NCBI RefSeq assembly: GCF_963576615.1
Contig: NC_088708.1
Span: 28,713,191 to 28,777,190 of the forward strand
Source of the DNA: Watersipora subatra
Lineage: Eukaryota; Bryozoa; Gymnolaemata; Cheilostomatida; Watersiporidae
Reading direction: 5' to 3'
DNA length: 64,000 nucleotides
Positions 32,140-44,186 of the stretch are shown in pieces. Position 1 is the first letter of the stretch. The number at the start of each line of letters is the position of its first letter. The notes under the pieces are model-generated. The model ran no database searches and was not told the DNA's origin. It was given only the letters and a program-made list of their open reading frames with translations. The translations under genes were made by a program, and so were the position numbers.

Positions 32140-33540
32140 CACTATATCTTGCAACAGCTTCTAACCTATTATAAATTCCTAGACTAAACAGAACAGGTAA
32201 TTCTGACACTTTTAGCAAAGGTTTCTTTAGTAAAAAAAGTTGGAACTACTAGACAATGCCTATTGTTGGATCTACACCAATAACTAACGTGTAGACAACT
32301 CCTTCCACCAAGTGAGTTTATAAATTAATAAAGGGTAGCTAGTACAAAATAGATTCTCAGCAAAACATACACAAACACAGATTAGCGGGTGACTAAAAAT
32401 GAATTTGTCAAGCTATCGGAAAAAACTTGATAATAATAAAAATGGCAAAAACTGACTCATTAATAACGACGAGTACTGAAAGGTAACCATCATAACATCA
32501 AAACAAATATTATACATTTGCTACACATTCATTAGGAGTTGACTTGGTAAGTTGTACATGCGCGCTGAGATATTTGAGAAACATCAGCAGGCGCAACAAT
32601 GATGTGTTGCCATCATCATTGTTGCCATCTAAAATAGAATAGCACTTCAAATAGAAAATTCTGACATCAATGGCTGACAGCTTGATAAGGGAAGATGTGA
32701 AAACATAAGCCAAGTGCCAGGAACAGAATAGGAACAGCTTTTCACGTAGTTGCTTTACTCCTAGCCTTATTTCTAACTTTACGAAAGAAAGGAAATTATT
32801 GAAGAAATGCAGAGAGATTAGCTTTAAAACCAGCCTAATGAAGAACAACTGCAGAATCAAAGGCTAAACCAGAGAACAGTCCTGGTTTTAGCAACCAATT
32901 AACAAAAGAGAAAAAAGAAGGAATTTACTCTATAAAAGTGCCAACATGTATCATGGGTTAAACGAACTGTATAAAAGCTCTTAGTGCCTTGGAAAACAGT
33001 TCTAGTTGTCAAAATCAATAAAAGTGCAATTTCATTTTAAACACTTATTTCTGTTTAGTATTTTACGACTACCTTACTAGCAATATGTGTTAATCTATAT
33101 GTACTATACATTGAGATTCCAGCAAAGCTTGCGCTATGTACAAAATTGCTATTTGATGGAGCGTTCTCTAGTTAGTCTCACATTATTCGTATACACTATG
33201 CTAGCGAGATAAGACAAGCAAACATTGTTATAATAACCCAATGCTAACACTCCACTTGTTATCTTTATGGTCTGTGCATTCAGCAAACACCGGTGACGTT
33301 TCTTTTGGTCCTGTAGCGCTAATCTTTTTGCTAAATGAGGCGGCAACTTCTGAAAGGCCTTTGACAAATAACTTTAAGCTAAATTTTTTTAGTTATGCTT
33401 AGTACAGATCATTTGTGCGATCAAGGCTGAGTCCAGTTAAAGGTCTGCATTCCTTCTCATTTCTTTTGTCAAACAGTAATGCCTGATTAGGAATTCTTGC
33501 TTTTCAATAATAACGAAGTACTTAATAATCAGGTAAATCT
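32140..33540. other. Intergenic, nothing recognised
   Basis: A 116-codon reverse frame (32510-32860) has no domain or splice support. No arrays or element ends seen. Confidence 0.35.
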
Positions 33541-33542
33541 AT

Positions 33543-33865
33543 AAATGAATCACTACTATATGGTAACACCACCTGACTACTATAAGGTAACACCGCCTGC
33601 CTACTATTTGGTTACACCACTTTACTACTGTATGGTAACACCATTTACCTACTGTATGGTAACACCACCTGACTACTATATGGTAACACCACCTGACTAC
33701 TATATGGTAACACCACCTGAGTACTATATGGTAACACCACCTGACTGCTATATAGTAACACCACCTGACTACTATATGGTAACACCACCTGACTACTATA
33801 TGGTAACACCACCTGACTACTATATGGTAACACCATCTGACTACTATATGGTAATACTGCCTGAA
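33543..33865 (+). repeat. 24-bp minisatellite, 13 units
   Basis: Units TACTATATGGTAACACCACC plus TGAC. Open in several frames on both strands because the unit length is a multiple of three; the 8-residue protein repeats are artefacts. Confidence 0.95.
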
Positions 33866-34373
33866 TAGTTTTATTTTAAATAAGACAGAAGCATAAAAAA
33901 CTGACATCCTGTGTAAATAAATTTGATTGACGTTTACGTTACAAATGGTTGACGTCCTTTCGGTACTTATATCGGGTTTTTTTGAGGATCGGATCTACTT
34001 GTTAATGTTTTAAGTCATGCATGCTGACTGACTGTTTAACATTAGAGTTGAAAAAGCTGATAAACGCCATTGAAAACGTGTTTGCAGTGTTATGTAATCC
34101 CTACAACCGTCTTGTCTAAATGATGTTTATTTAGGGTGCCTTATTTTATAGATATTAAATTTAAAACTTCTCAATATGGTAGGTACCTTAATGACAATTC
34201 TATAAATTCACTTTTGTCAGGAAGTAAGGGCACCTGCTGGCAGTTGTCAAACTGACATGGATCAACATAAGCGAACCAATTAATATCTTTATTAAAGATG
34301 TAGCAGCTGCCAAAACAAACAGCTTTATGTTAATCAAGAGTGATTTCCTTATGGAACAGTTTATGGTCATTCA

Positions 34374-34460
34374 TCAAGGCTACATACGAGCAGTAGTACA
34401 GGTCAAGGCTACATACGAGCAGTAGTACAGGTCAAGGCTACATACGAGCAGTAGTACAGG
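34374..34460 (+). repeat. 29-bp repeat, 3 exact units
   Basis: Units TCAAGGCTACATACGAGCAG plus TAGTACAGG, three identical copies, so a recent expansion. Confidence 0.95.
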
Positions 34461-34464
34461 TCAA

Positions 34465-35390
34465 TGATAAATGTAATTGTAAATTGTTAAAGCTATAATT
34501 ATAGCAAACTATGCACTTGGTTAATACATGATGCTATAAGTAACACATTATAGCTATACCATTTTCTATCTGAGGCTTCCTTAGAACCTTTTTAAAGATA
34601 GCCTGCTATTGATTACAAAAACAAACGTATTACCCATATACTTATGGGTGCTCTGTTCAGGTACAAATCTCTGAGGAGCTATCCCATACCGCTGTTGATG
34701 AGTACAAGCAGTCAAACTGTGTTAAAAAGTCAACAAAACTTATTACTATTGGATTTTATTCTTGTTTTTATCAACTTGTTTATATATTACAAAAATATCA
34801 CACGAAAACTTGTCCATTTTAAGTGCATTGATAAAAAAGTGGCAATATAGCAGTGTTTTATTTTTTTACCAGATATGTTTAGGAGATTTCTAGCTTCCCT
34901 ATGTGCACTTCTTTCATATATGCATAGAAATGTATCGTTGGATGATGCAACCAATGAGCGATCGTTGAAATCTGTGCGTATCAAAAAATCTGGCGTTTTC
35001 CTCTGTCCGTTGCTTTCAACGCAATGTACAAATCTATGTACAAAAATATTTTTAGCATGTTCAGTGAGCATAGCCTACAAACATTAACTATTTATAAAGG
35101 TATTGAGAGGTGTAACCTTACCCGCTGTCAACAAGGCCTCTCCTATTGTGAGCTCCTAATCATCACAAAACTGCTGTAATTCCTCCACAATGGCTAGAGG
35201 TACGACGACTAGATTTTAAACGTTTATAAGCAGGCTGAGAAAAACGAATTTTAATTGGTTTTGACATAAATTAAAACATGAAAAAATTATTATTATTATA
35301 CATATAGTTTGTAAACTTCTCGTGCCGCTTCCTCTAGGAAGCAGAGTTTATGACAAACATATGAGAGTACTATTAATCCAAACATGAGAA
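34465..35390. other. Intergenic, unassigned overlapping frames
   Basis: Overlapping frames on both strands at 34787-35087 (94 codons reverse, 70 forward) have no recognisable domain. The forward one follows an acceptor-like TTTTTTTACCAG. Left unassigned. Confidence 0.3.
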
Positions 35391-35947
35391 GGGCCTATTG
35401 CAGACACTCATTTAAAAGTAAAATACACACAAGTAACTAGAGAAATATTACCTATACATGGTGTAAATTACATAACAGTTTATTTTATTTATTGGAATGA
35501 AATTGTGGACTGCTGCAGCTTTAATTGGAAAGACAAAACAGTCCAACTGCTATGATATATTCTACTACGTGTGGAAGCTGCGCGCACACTAGCTAGCGAT
35601 CGAGCAGACTTCGTCAAATCTTGATCAGGTAACAAGTTTCGAAAAAAACTTTTGAAAAAACTTTTGTCAACTGACTAAAAATGATTCGCGAAAATTCACA
35701 AAATTTTTTACCTGATCAAGGTTTGACGAAGTCTGCTCGATCGCTAGCTAGTGTGCACGCAGCTTCCACCCAGTAGAATATATCATGACTGTTGGACTGT
35801 TTTGTCTTTCCAATTAAAGCTGCAGCAGTCCACAATTTCATTCCAATAAATAAAATAAGCTGCTATGTAATTTACACCATGTATAGGTTAGGTAAGATTT
35901 CTCTAGTTACCTTGTCTTGTAGATTAAATGATTGTCTGCAATAGGGA
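35391..35947. mobile_element. Foldback element, arms about 240 bp
   Basis: 35391-35632 and 35708-35947 are inverted copies, about 90 percent identical by eye, around a spacer of about 75 bp. Shared blocks include CCTATTGCAGACA at the outer ends, GTAACTAGAGAAAT, GTGGACTGCTGCAGCTTTAA and GATCGAGCAGACTTCGTCAA. No open frame fits a transposase, so this is a foldback MITE or an inverted duplication. A transcript would make a long double-stranded RNA hairpin. Confidence 0.85.
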
Positions 35948-35949
35948 AT

Positions 35950-36040
35950 ATTTATACACATAATTATTACACATGATGATCTCTCTTGGCACACAGTACT
36001 CACGGCTAGACTGCAAGTGTACTAATATTATTAAAAGGTA
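35950..36040. repeat. SINE-associated end motif
   Basis: CACATGATGATCTCTCTTGG and AGACTGCAAGTGTACTA are the same end sequence seen near 6640, 16130, 21190 and 22980. Confidence 0.5.
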
Positions 36041-36275
36041 ATTAAATGAAGGAATATCGATTCAACACAGATTATTGAACATCTTGGAATAATTATGTGC
36101 ATAATTATTCCAAGGTGTGGCAAGGAACCCCAGTGCTGCATGGTTAGCACCTTGATCCACTGTGCTGAATATATGAGTTTAATTCCTATGCAAAGCATTT
36201 TTTCCTAACGCTCAAAGCACGGCTTCAGACAGACGGACAAACACGGTTTTTATTATAGTAAAGATTAAATATATG
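36041..36275 (+). mobile_element. SINE-like repeat, + strand
   Basis: A-box-like GCATGGTTAGCACCTTGATC and B-box-like GAGTTTAATTCC, then a tail CAGACAGACGGACAAACACG and TTATTATAGT, the mirror of the copy at 6478. Upstream lies a perfect palindrome CTTGGAATAATTATG/CATAATTATTCCAAG (about 36093-36124). The first 150 bp recur at 36723-36873. Confidence 0.7.
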
Positions 36276-36722
36276 ATCCGTAGCCATGGTAATTAAGTTA
36301 ATTATCTCTCATCATTAACTCCCTTTTCACTAGTGGCACTATTTGACGTCACTGAAAACAGCAATTACATGTATCTACTGCAAGAATTTTATATTTGATT
36401 CGAAGATGAAATGACAAAACAAGTACAATGCTATTGATAGAATCAAGATAAAAATAGTCCGAATCAGAATGTTCCGGTGACAACACACTGTGGGTGTACT
36501 GATAAGAGGACATTAGTAAAGGTGTTTACTCGGCTATTCATCGGGTCACTAGATATGATCTAAATCTAGTTGTGACATCGATTGCTGTTTTCTGACTGAG
36601 ATCATCAACTGAGGTGTGGTGCTCTTAACTCAATGTATGTTGCTTATTACATCTCTCAACTATCGTGAATGAAAATGTGCCTTGATGTAAAAATAAAGCC
36701 AAGGAAAGAGAGAGTTTTCAGG
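36276..36722. other. Spacer between two SINE-like copies
   Basis: No gene. Contains TGACGTCA-type and AT-rich sequence, nothing diagnostic. Confidence 0.35.
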
Positions 36723-36873
36723 TAATTGAATGAAGGAATATCGATTCAACAAAGATTATCGAACATCTTGGAATAATTATGTGCATAATTATTCCAAGAT
36801 GTGGCGAGGAACCCCAGTTGTGCATGGTTGGCACCTTGATCCACTGTGTTGAATATATGAGTTTATTTCCTAG
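36723..36873 (+). repeat. SINE-like repeat, second copy (head only)
   Basis: About 93 percent identical by eye to 36041-36190, including the 32-bp palindrome and the A box. It stops at GAGTTTATTTCCTAGG, before the tail. Confidence 0.7.
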
Positions 36874-37251
36874 GTTTTTTCACAAATTTTATTAGGAATA
36901 TTTAATTTTTGCCTAAATAAAATTACAGCTCAAATTTGAATGATGAGTTAAGTTAATTTCATTCATACTGAGTCAGTTGGATTTCAGAAAGCCATTTAAT
37001 AGATCGTGTTGGTCAGAAGTTGGCAAGTTGTGTTCAAATGCGAACATGAGCACTTCTGAAATAGATTCAGAGAGGAGATGACACCCTCTTGTGCCCAAAA
37101 GGTAGAAAATGTACACATCATACTTTGAGAGCTGTTAATGTGAATGCTAGAGGATATTTGGTTACACCACATAACAGCAAAGTCCAATCTGGGGAGATTT
37201 TTGTGGGATAGCTAGATAGGGTACATAGGTTGCTGAAGAACTTGCTTAGTT
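36874..37251. other. Intergenic, nothing recognised
   Basis: No supported feature. Confidence 0.35.
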
Positions 37252-37880
37252 TTCCACTTCTGTCTCTAACAAGATTCCACTTCTGTCTCTAACAAGATTC
37301 TACTTCTGTCTCTAACAAGATTCCACTTCTGTCTCTAACAAGATTCTACTTCTGTCTCTAACAAGATTCCACTTCTGTCTCTAACAAGGTTCCACTTCTG
37401 TCTCTAACAAGATTCCACTTCTGTCTCTAACAAGGTTCCACTTCTGTCTCTAACAAGATTCTACTTCTGTCTCTAACAAGATTCCACTTCTGTCTCTAAC
37501 AAGATTCTACTTCTGTCTCTAACAAGATTCCACTTCTGTCTCTAACAAGGTTCCACTTCTGTCTCTAACAAGATTCCACTTCTGTCTCTAACAAGGTTCC
37601 ACTTCTGTCTCTAACAAGGTTCCACTTCTGTCTCTAACAAGGTTCCACTTCTGTCTCTAACAAGATTCCACTTCTGTCTCTAACAAGGTTCCACTTCTGT
37701 CTCTAACAAGGTTCCACTTCTGTCTCTAACAAGATTCCACTTCTGTCTCTAACAAGATTCCACTTCTGTCTCTAACAAGATTCCACTTCTGTCTCTAACA
37801 AGATTCCACTTCTGTCTCTAACAAGATTCCACTTCTGTCTCTAACAAGATTCCACTTCTGTCTCTAACAAGATTCCACTT
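37252..37880 (+). repeat. 23-bp minisatellite, 27 units
   Basis: Units TTCCACTTCTGTCTCTAACA plus AGA or AGG. Pyrimidine-rich strand, almost no divergence apart from C/T and A/G at two sites, so young or actively homogenised. No spacers, so not a CRISPR array. Confidence 0.95.
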
Positions 37881-37938
37881 ATGCGTAACCTACACATACC
37901 CTGAACAGGCTCTAATGGTTTTTTAATCTTTATTATAA

Positions 37939-37975
37939 TCTATATATATAAATCTCCGTGTTTGTCTTTTATTAA
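37939..37975 (+). repeat. Fragment of a Helitron-like 5' end
   Basis: TCTATATATATAAATCTCCG follows an A, as at 48922 and 51488. Only the start is recognisable. Confidence 0.35.
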
Positions 37976-38046
37976 TTATTTTCAATTGTTAAGTTTGGCT
38001 AAACCTGGTCTTTTCACTTACCTCAATTATTATTCATCAATAAAAA

Positions 38047-38472
38047 TGAACTTACACAATATTTTAGTAGATTTTATAAGAAAGTGTCGGTATTTTTCTA
38101 TAATTTGTGATTGTTGTTGATGATTGATGTGATCTGACTGCCAGGATGTTTCAAGATTAAAATCGATAAAGCTTGATCACGATTAAAACTCTCCGATCAA
38201 TGGAAATTGCGATTATGATGTCTTTAATCCAAAGGGGTCGACAAAATAGAGACGGAATAACTCTTCAACTATAGCGCAATATCGACTAGTGATGTCGTTA
38301 CGCACATATTTTTCTTCTGAGCTCTCTAATCGGGATCAAGTTATATCAATTCTGATCTAGAAACATTCTGGAAATCAGATCACCACAAATATCAAAAACA
38401 CTCCCAAATGATAGAAAAATGCTGATACTTTCTAATAAAATCTACAAAAGAATTTGTGTAAACTCATCATTA
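38047..38472. mobile_element. Foldback element, arms about 150-190 bp, imperfect
   Basis: The left part (AACTTACACAATATTTTAGT, TAGATTTTATAAGAAAGTGT, GATCTGACTGCCAGGATGTT) returns inverted on the right (about 38305-38472). The single-arm relative is the MITE-like element at 17985-18185. No coding capacity. Confidence 0.65.
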
Positions 38473-38474
38473 AA

Positions 38475-39525
38475 TTACAAAAGAATTTGTGCAGCCAGAT
38501 TTTCAATAATTATACAGGCACCTGTCTTTGCGCCTCCCGCAAGCGCTGGTTTTCACATATGAGAGACTACCAGCAGACCAGCAAAACAATCTAATCACGA
38601 TCATCAAAATTCTTACATTTTTGGCAATACTTCAGCTAGAGTATGGAGGCTTTTGGCAACCTCATCAATTGTTTTCTAACCACTTGTTAGCATACCTTTG
38701 GGTTTTAAACGAAAAAATAAAGTGGAGGCATAAATGGTCATCATGAGATAAAAGTTGACAAACTCTAAGCATGTGAACACAGATAGAAAAGATAGTTGGA
38801 TGATTCACTGCTATCCAGGCAAAGACTGCTAGAGCATGCATTGTTCTGACACAGCCTCCATATTGAATTGAAAAATTATTAGTGTTCTGCTGTGCAGGTA
38901 GGGCATTAATATATCCGATTTGTAAAATAGTTTCCACTTTAAAGGCGACAACAGGTCATGGTTTGGAGACCATGCGTATCGTATTGTATCAGACTAATAT
39001 CAACAAGATGCATTGGGTCACTAACTTGATCGACGAAAGGTCGATGTATTAGAAGATCAATAGAAATTAGGTTAGTAGCATTGTTGATTGTAATACTAAT
39101 TTACAGATCGATCATGTAAGGAAAATATCGTTCACAAAAAAGTCAACCCTGACAGACTGACCCGATGGCTGCCAAAAAATAACTGTAGAGCAGTGAAGCT
39201 ATAAATAGGATGGACAACCTACAAACATTAAAGATATTTTTAGTAAGAAAATGATTTTATAAACAAAACAATAAAAAATTACAACCAAAGTGTACAAATT
39301 TTGGTCTGTCATCCTTGCTACTGACCTTGACCTTATTACTTTGCTGTTCACTAACACATAGAATACGCACGACCTTACGGATTTGATAAAGAAAGGTTGA
39401 TATTGTGAAGTGTGAGTGTATTTTATTTCATCAATTAGTAGAAATATAATATTAAGCAAAATGAAGATATAGTTATAATATTGATTAAGTTAGACAAAGT
39501 AATTGAAAGCTTAGTTCCTACTTGT
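38475..39525. other. Intergenic, nothing recognised
   Basis: About 39015-39060 contains GGGTCACTAACTTGATCGA, the terminal motif of the 17985 family, so an old copy may lie here. No gene. Confidence 0.35.
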
Positions 39526-39529
39526 TAAG

Positions 39530-40345
39530 GCATGATGAGGCCTGCGTGCGCAGTAGCGCTGCAGCTAGTCGAGGCGCTGGCCCCACAGGAATTGGCAAAC
39601 TCAAACAGCATGTCTGAATTAATCTTGGTTTAACAAATGGCTTTTACCTTATATCTAAAACTAAATGCAGAGGTTTTGCATAAGTCTATTGGAAGACTGT
39701 TCCATTATAATGGTACTATGTATTCGATTGTTTTTTGACCTGAAGCAGTATAAAATAATGGTAAAGGTAGATTGGTTTCTAAAAATCTGATGTTATAGTG
39801 TAAATCTTTCTTTGTTTCGTCATGACTTGAATACAATTTTGAATAAGCTATTAAGAGAATTTTATACTGGTAAAGTTGATCAACAGGCAACACAGATAGC
39901 TGAACAAACAGGGACCGAGATGAAGTCAGTGGTGGTTTATTAAATATTATGCGCATAAGACGTTTTCGTGATATTAGTATTTTTGAAATAATAAAGTGGA
40001 GCGTTTTCCCATGACTCCAGACAGTAACTAATTTTTGAGTTAATAAACGCGTTGTATATTAGTTTCATAATACTTCTGGGTAAAAATTTAGAACATCGAC
40101 TAATCAGGCCTGACATAGATCCTATCTGCTTATTTAGCATATTGATGTGTGTATCCAACATTAGATGACTGTCTAAATGAATTCCTAAAAATTTGATTGA
40201 AGATGTCTCCTTTAACTCCGAATCAAATAATTTTATTGATTTTTTTTATTTAATTTTCTTTTGATGATTTCTCATTACAATGTACATTGTTTTGTTCATG
40301 TTTACAATTAATTTATTTGTATTACACCATTGTTCAATTTTTGGA
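39530..40345 (-). mobile_element. Non-LTR retrotransposon fragment, 3' part of reverse transcriptase
   Basis: On the - strand: WCNTNKLIVNMNKTMYIV, then IKFLGIHLDSHLMLDTHI, then LPRSIMKLIYNAFINSKISY, then IIFNKPPLTSSRSLFVQL, and finally LWNSLPIDLCKTSAFSFRYK. These are, in order, the connection and thumb blocks of Jockey/CR1-like LINE reverse transcriptases up to their C-terminus. At least one internal stop (near 40250) and one frame change (near 39950) mark it as dead. The 5' part, with the catalytic core and endonuclease, is missing, as is usual for 5'-truncated LINEs. Confidence 0.8.
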
Positions 40346-40392
40346 AGTTAAATATTAACTATATCGATGTCACGGAAGTGGCAGTATTTGCC

Positions 40393-40438
40393 CAGTATTT
40401 GTTAGCTGGAAGTGCCACGAACCAGCTGACAAATACTG
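40393..40438. repeat. Palindrome, 17-bp arms
   Basis: CAGTATTTGTTAGCTGG and CCAGCTGACAAATACTG around a 12-nt loop, one mismatch. It lies next to the 5' break of the LINE fragment. Confidence 0.75.
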
Positions 40439-40439
40439 C

Positions 40440-42190
40440 AACTTTATACTTTTGCAAAATTAATTTTTTAGGAGAGCACCCATGGACACCGGCTGTTCGA
40501 CCTTCTTTAAATATTACCAACCCTAGAATATGTACCTTCATGAATTGGGATCCTTTTGTGAACAAACTCTGGATACAGAGATTAACCTACATGTAAGTAG
40601 TTAAAATGCAATACAATTGCAGCCAACACTCAATTAAATATTCTATTCTAGAGCAACCAATTAATACCAAATATTTCATTAATTACGTTAAGTACATGTG
40701 TTTGAAGCTTAATGTAAAACACAAAAATGTTAAAAATTACTTTTCTGTTTTCCTTTCTCAGCTAAACATTAAATAATAAATGTCAAAAACCTATAGTGTA
40801 TTTCCTCAGACAAACTTTTGAGTGTAACGATAACATATTATATCCTAACACAGTTATATCCACTGGTGAGACCTCGAACAGTACCAGATGTTGATTGAAC
40901 AAAGTTACCTTTGGTGTCATATTTATTTCACTCTACGTAAATGTAAAACATCTTTGAATGAAACCTTGAGTTGAGTCTAATAGAATCGGTTGCATAAAGT
41001 AAAACTTCCCGGAAAGTGAAGGCCACAGTTGAGTGACACCGACACAAATAGCTCAACCATGGCTGCATTCCACTCTTTGATACATATTGTGATTGTTTGA
41101 ATGCAAGACTGGCAAATCTTATATCTCATGTTCTCTTTAAAGTAACAAATGGACTGTATAATAAGGAGAAAGGTTGTACTCAGTATGTCAGACAGGTGAT
41201 AGCTGGTAGTCATAATATACTGTATATAGCTGGTGTTTAATCAAGCTGTAAAAAAGCAATAACCACTTAGCTCTTTGGCAAGTGGAGGTAAAGAAATGAT
41301 ATTGAAGGACTGAAGACCTATTTTTGATCTATCATATCCCTGGTGTTATGAATAACACCTGGTAACACCTGGTAACATTAATCAATTCAGATAAATGTGA
41401 TAATAGTAATTATCGTTATAGCAATTACACTGTTAATAATAAAATAGTTAATAATAATAGTGTGGAAACCAAGCCAAAAACTGGTTTTGCAACAAATTGG
41501 ATTTCTACAATAATAATAGCGATGATAATAACTACAATAATAATCATAATGTATGTAATAATTATAACGCCAAATGCTAATAAAAAATACCCAAATATAT
41601 TATATCTGTATAATAGCCCAACTCATCCCAATTCAATGCAATAAGATTTGGTAGAGCAACATACAGTACTACAACAGTGAAAGATAAACTTGCAGCTGTA
41701 ATATTTTATGTATTAGAAAGAACTGGTATACATCTCAATACTTTTTATTCAAATGTTTTAAACACCTGCTTTTGAATAGAACATTTTTATTCGTCATTTT
41801 AAAAGATGAGTCACAAACTTAGGTAAGCTACCCACCACACCTATTACACGCGCCTATGAACACAGTCATGTTTGTTAAATCATTCAAAGGAAGTAGACAG
41901 ATTCTTTGTTGCCACACACCGGTCTCAAATGTACTAGTGTTTTATTTCTTATCACATTCCACGTCACTCATTTTTATAGCCTACTTCATCGATTACTCCT
42001 GCCTGGTTTAACAAGTGCAAACGCATCTGTCGCTATAAATGTGGAATCTTATCATAAACTCAGTACTTCATATCGTCTTTTAATTGACTTGGGAAAACAT
42101 GTCAAAGATGCTTGTTTGCACACTCTAACTCACATGAATACCGAGCTGCATACCAAAACATCGTGAGTACATGTTGAACTCCAAATTAAC
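40440..42190. other. Intergenic, nothing recognised
   Basis: A run of AATAATAATA-type sequence at 41400-41570 gives a spurious isoleucine-rich frame. No supported gene. Confidence 0.35.
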
Positions 42191-42198
42191 GTTTATTG

Positions 42199-42744
42199 CA
42201 GAAGTAGGGAACCTATGGCTCTTGAGCCATATGTGGCTGTTTGATGATTGCATCTGGCTTTTTGATAAATCAGTAGAAAAATAATCCATAATTTGGCTGT
42301 TAATTTAATCAACATAATAATACAAATAATGCCGAAATTACAGTAACAACAAACAAAATAAAAAATAACATTCATTTAATAGAAATATATTTTCATTTGC
42401 AACTTTTTGATGTGGCGGGCGCAGCAAAGAGTTTCTAGTGCTTTCTGTAATCCGCACTGCGCAGGCCGCACAGAGAGCGCACGACTCCTTTTTAGATCAA
42501 AAAGTAAAAACTTCAAACCAAAAGATGGCAAAAAGAAAAAATTGTTATTTGAACTGTTATTGTTGTTCAAAATAAATCCAGTTTTCTCACACTCTAAAAT
42601 TGCTCAAACATATTAAGTTTGTTGGTCTTACTTTTCAATTTTATGTTTTCGAGATTCAAAATATACATACGGCTCTCCTAGAATTAAATTTTGAAACATG
42701 TGTTTTTTTTTGGCTCTCTTAGTCAAAATGATTCCTGAATCCTG
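42199..42744 (+). mobile_element. Non-autonomous hAT element with 8-bp target duplication
   Basis: Flanked by GTTTATTG (42191-42198) and GTCTATTG (42745-42752), 7 of 8 identical. Ends CAGAAGTAGGGAACCTATGG and, on the right, ATTCCTGAATCCTGG, mirroring each other. The repeated GGCTCTTGAGCC and GGCTCTCTTAG blocks are typical of a widespread animal hAT family. A 69-codon + strand frame ending in a lysine-rich stretch (KPKDGKKKKLLFELL) may be the start of a lost transposase. Confidence 0.82.
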
Positions 42745-42752
42745 GTCTATTG

Positions 42753-44066
42753 TCTCCTGATCCTTTAAAACAGAAACAAATTAGTCAACATATTCATATT
42801 AGGGATCTGTTAGCTCGTTTCACAATTTGAGGTCTAACACTAGTTGCCCTTTTTTATATTTTAAGAAGGTTCGGCTTACCTGTGATGTAGCCAGAGGTAC
42901 ATTTTTCTTGCGCCAAGTGAAACTTGAGCCAAAGATTTATATAATCTAAAGTGTGATACAAACAGAACCAACGAATGACAGTGAAACTCAAAAAGTTTGC
43001 CTGTAGTCAACCAAACTGCAAAAGATAAACTTTACCAGCAGAAATAATCATATTTTAAACAATTTATTACAGTTAGAAGCAAGTAACTTGGTAGAACATA
43101 AAAACATGACCGACCTAAAATGTATTTAAATCAGGGCTAACAAATACATAACATGGATCTAAGACTATAGATTTGGGTATATTTTAACATTCAAACAATA
43201 GTACTGAAACATATTGTAGCTGATGGATGGCTTTGGCTTATTAAAGCACCTTCTCTAATCACTTGACCTTGAACTTGTTAAAATATTTGTAAGAAGGTTT
43301 AGCCAACTCTGGACCTAAGGCAATGACAATTTTTTATTTGATAACTTTTGTTTCACTATGATACCACATTATATTGCTGCATCAATACTCAGTACTGTAT
43401 TTCACAGCTAGTGTAGACAATGTGTTTTTCAATAAAGGTAAGACAACTCACATAAAGGTCTCATCTTTCTGCTGTTACTGTACTGAGCATTTATCTTTTT
43501 AAAAGTCCATTTCTAAGAATACGTTGCATAATACTTCTCAGAGAAGACTGTGAACTTCCTGTCAATTACAAACAAGAATACCTACAATAATATTGCTAGG
43601 AATAATAGAACTAGCAAACATACCTTTTATTATGACGAATAACCTTAGGAATGTTATCATGAAATGGACTAATCATTTAAATGACAAATATTGCACCGAG
43701 CCCTGAACTAGTTATCATATCTGTATAGTTACTGTATCATATATGAGATTGTTAGCTAAGAGTTTCTGTCTTAATATAGATTATGACTATTTTTGTATCC
43801 TTACATTCTGTTCATTATCAGCAGCCTAAAGTAAACATGGCAGAAATTAAAAATGGTGGAAAGTCAGCATAGGTTTCTCCTGGCATTATTACTGGTCAAC
43901 TGAAAATTAATATGAGCTCCCAATTGAGTGTGTTGAAGAGCGGTAACTACACAAAAAAATTTTCACAGATTTTGCTAATTGTCATAAATATTATTATTTT
44001 ATATTTATTATTATATAATGATTACTACTGAAAAAGCAAGAATGTGTGACTCATCCTTAAACTATC
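42753..44066. other. Intergenic, nothing recognised
   Basis: 1.3 kb with no gene, array or element ends seen. Confidence 0.35.
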
Positions 44067-44186
44067 TTGTGTTTATAGCCTCAGGTAGAGAGGAAAGTTA
44101 GGAAAGTTGTGTTTATAGCCTCAGGTAGAGAGGAAAGTTAGGAAAGTTGTGTTTATAGCCTCAGGTAGAGAGGAAAGTTAGGAAAG
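44067..44186 (+). repeat. 40-bp repeat, 3 exact units
   Basis: Units TTGTGTTTATAGCCTCAGGT plus AGAGAGGAAAGTTAGGAAAG, three identical copies. Confidence 0.97.

Noticed and set aside
33539-33907. Forward and reverse frames of 63 to 122 codons
   Set aside because: Translation of the 24-bp satellite; open on both strands at once.
36041-36873. Direct 150-bp repeats 530 bp apart as a possible LTR pair
   Set aside because: The repeats carry polymerase III boxes and a palindrome of a SINE-like family; no primer site, polypurine tract or matching outer duplication was seen.
37252-37880. Possible CRISPR-like array
   Set aside because: Direct 23-bp tandem repeats with no spacers, in a genome with spliced genes.
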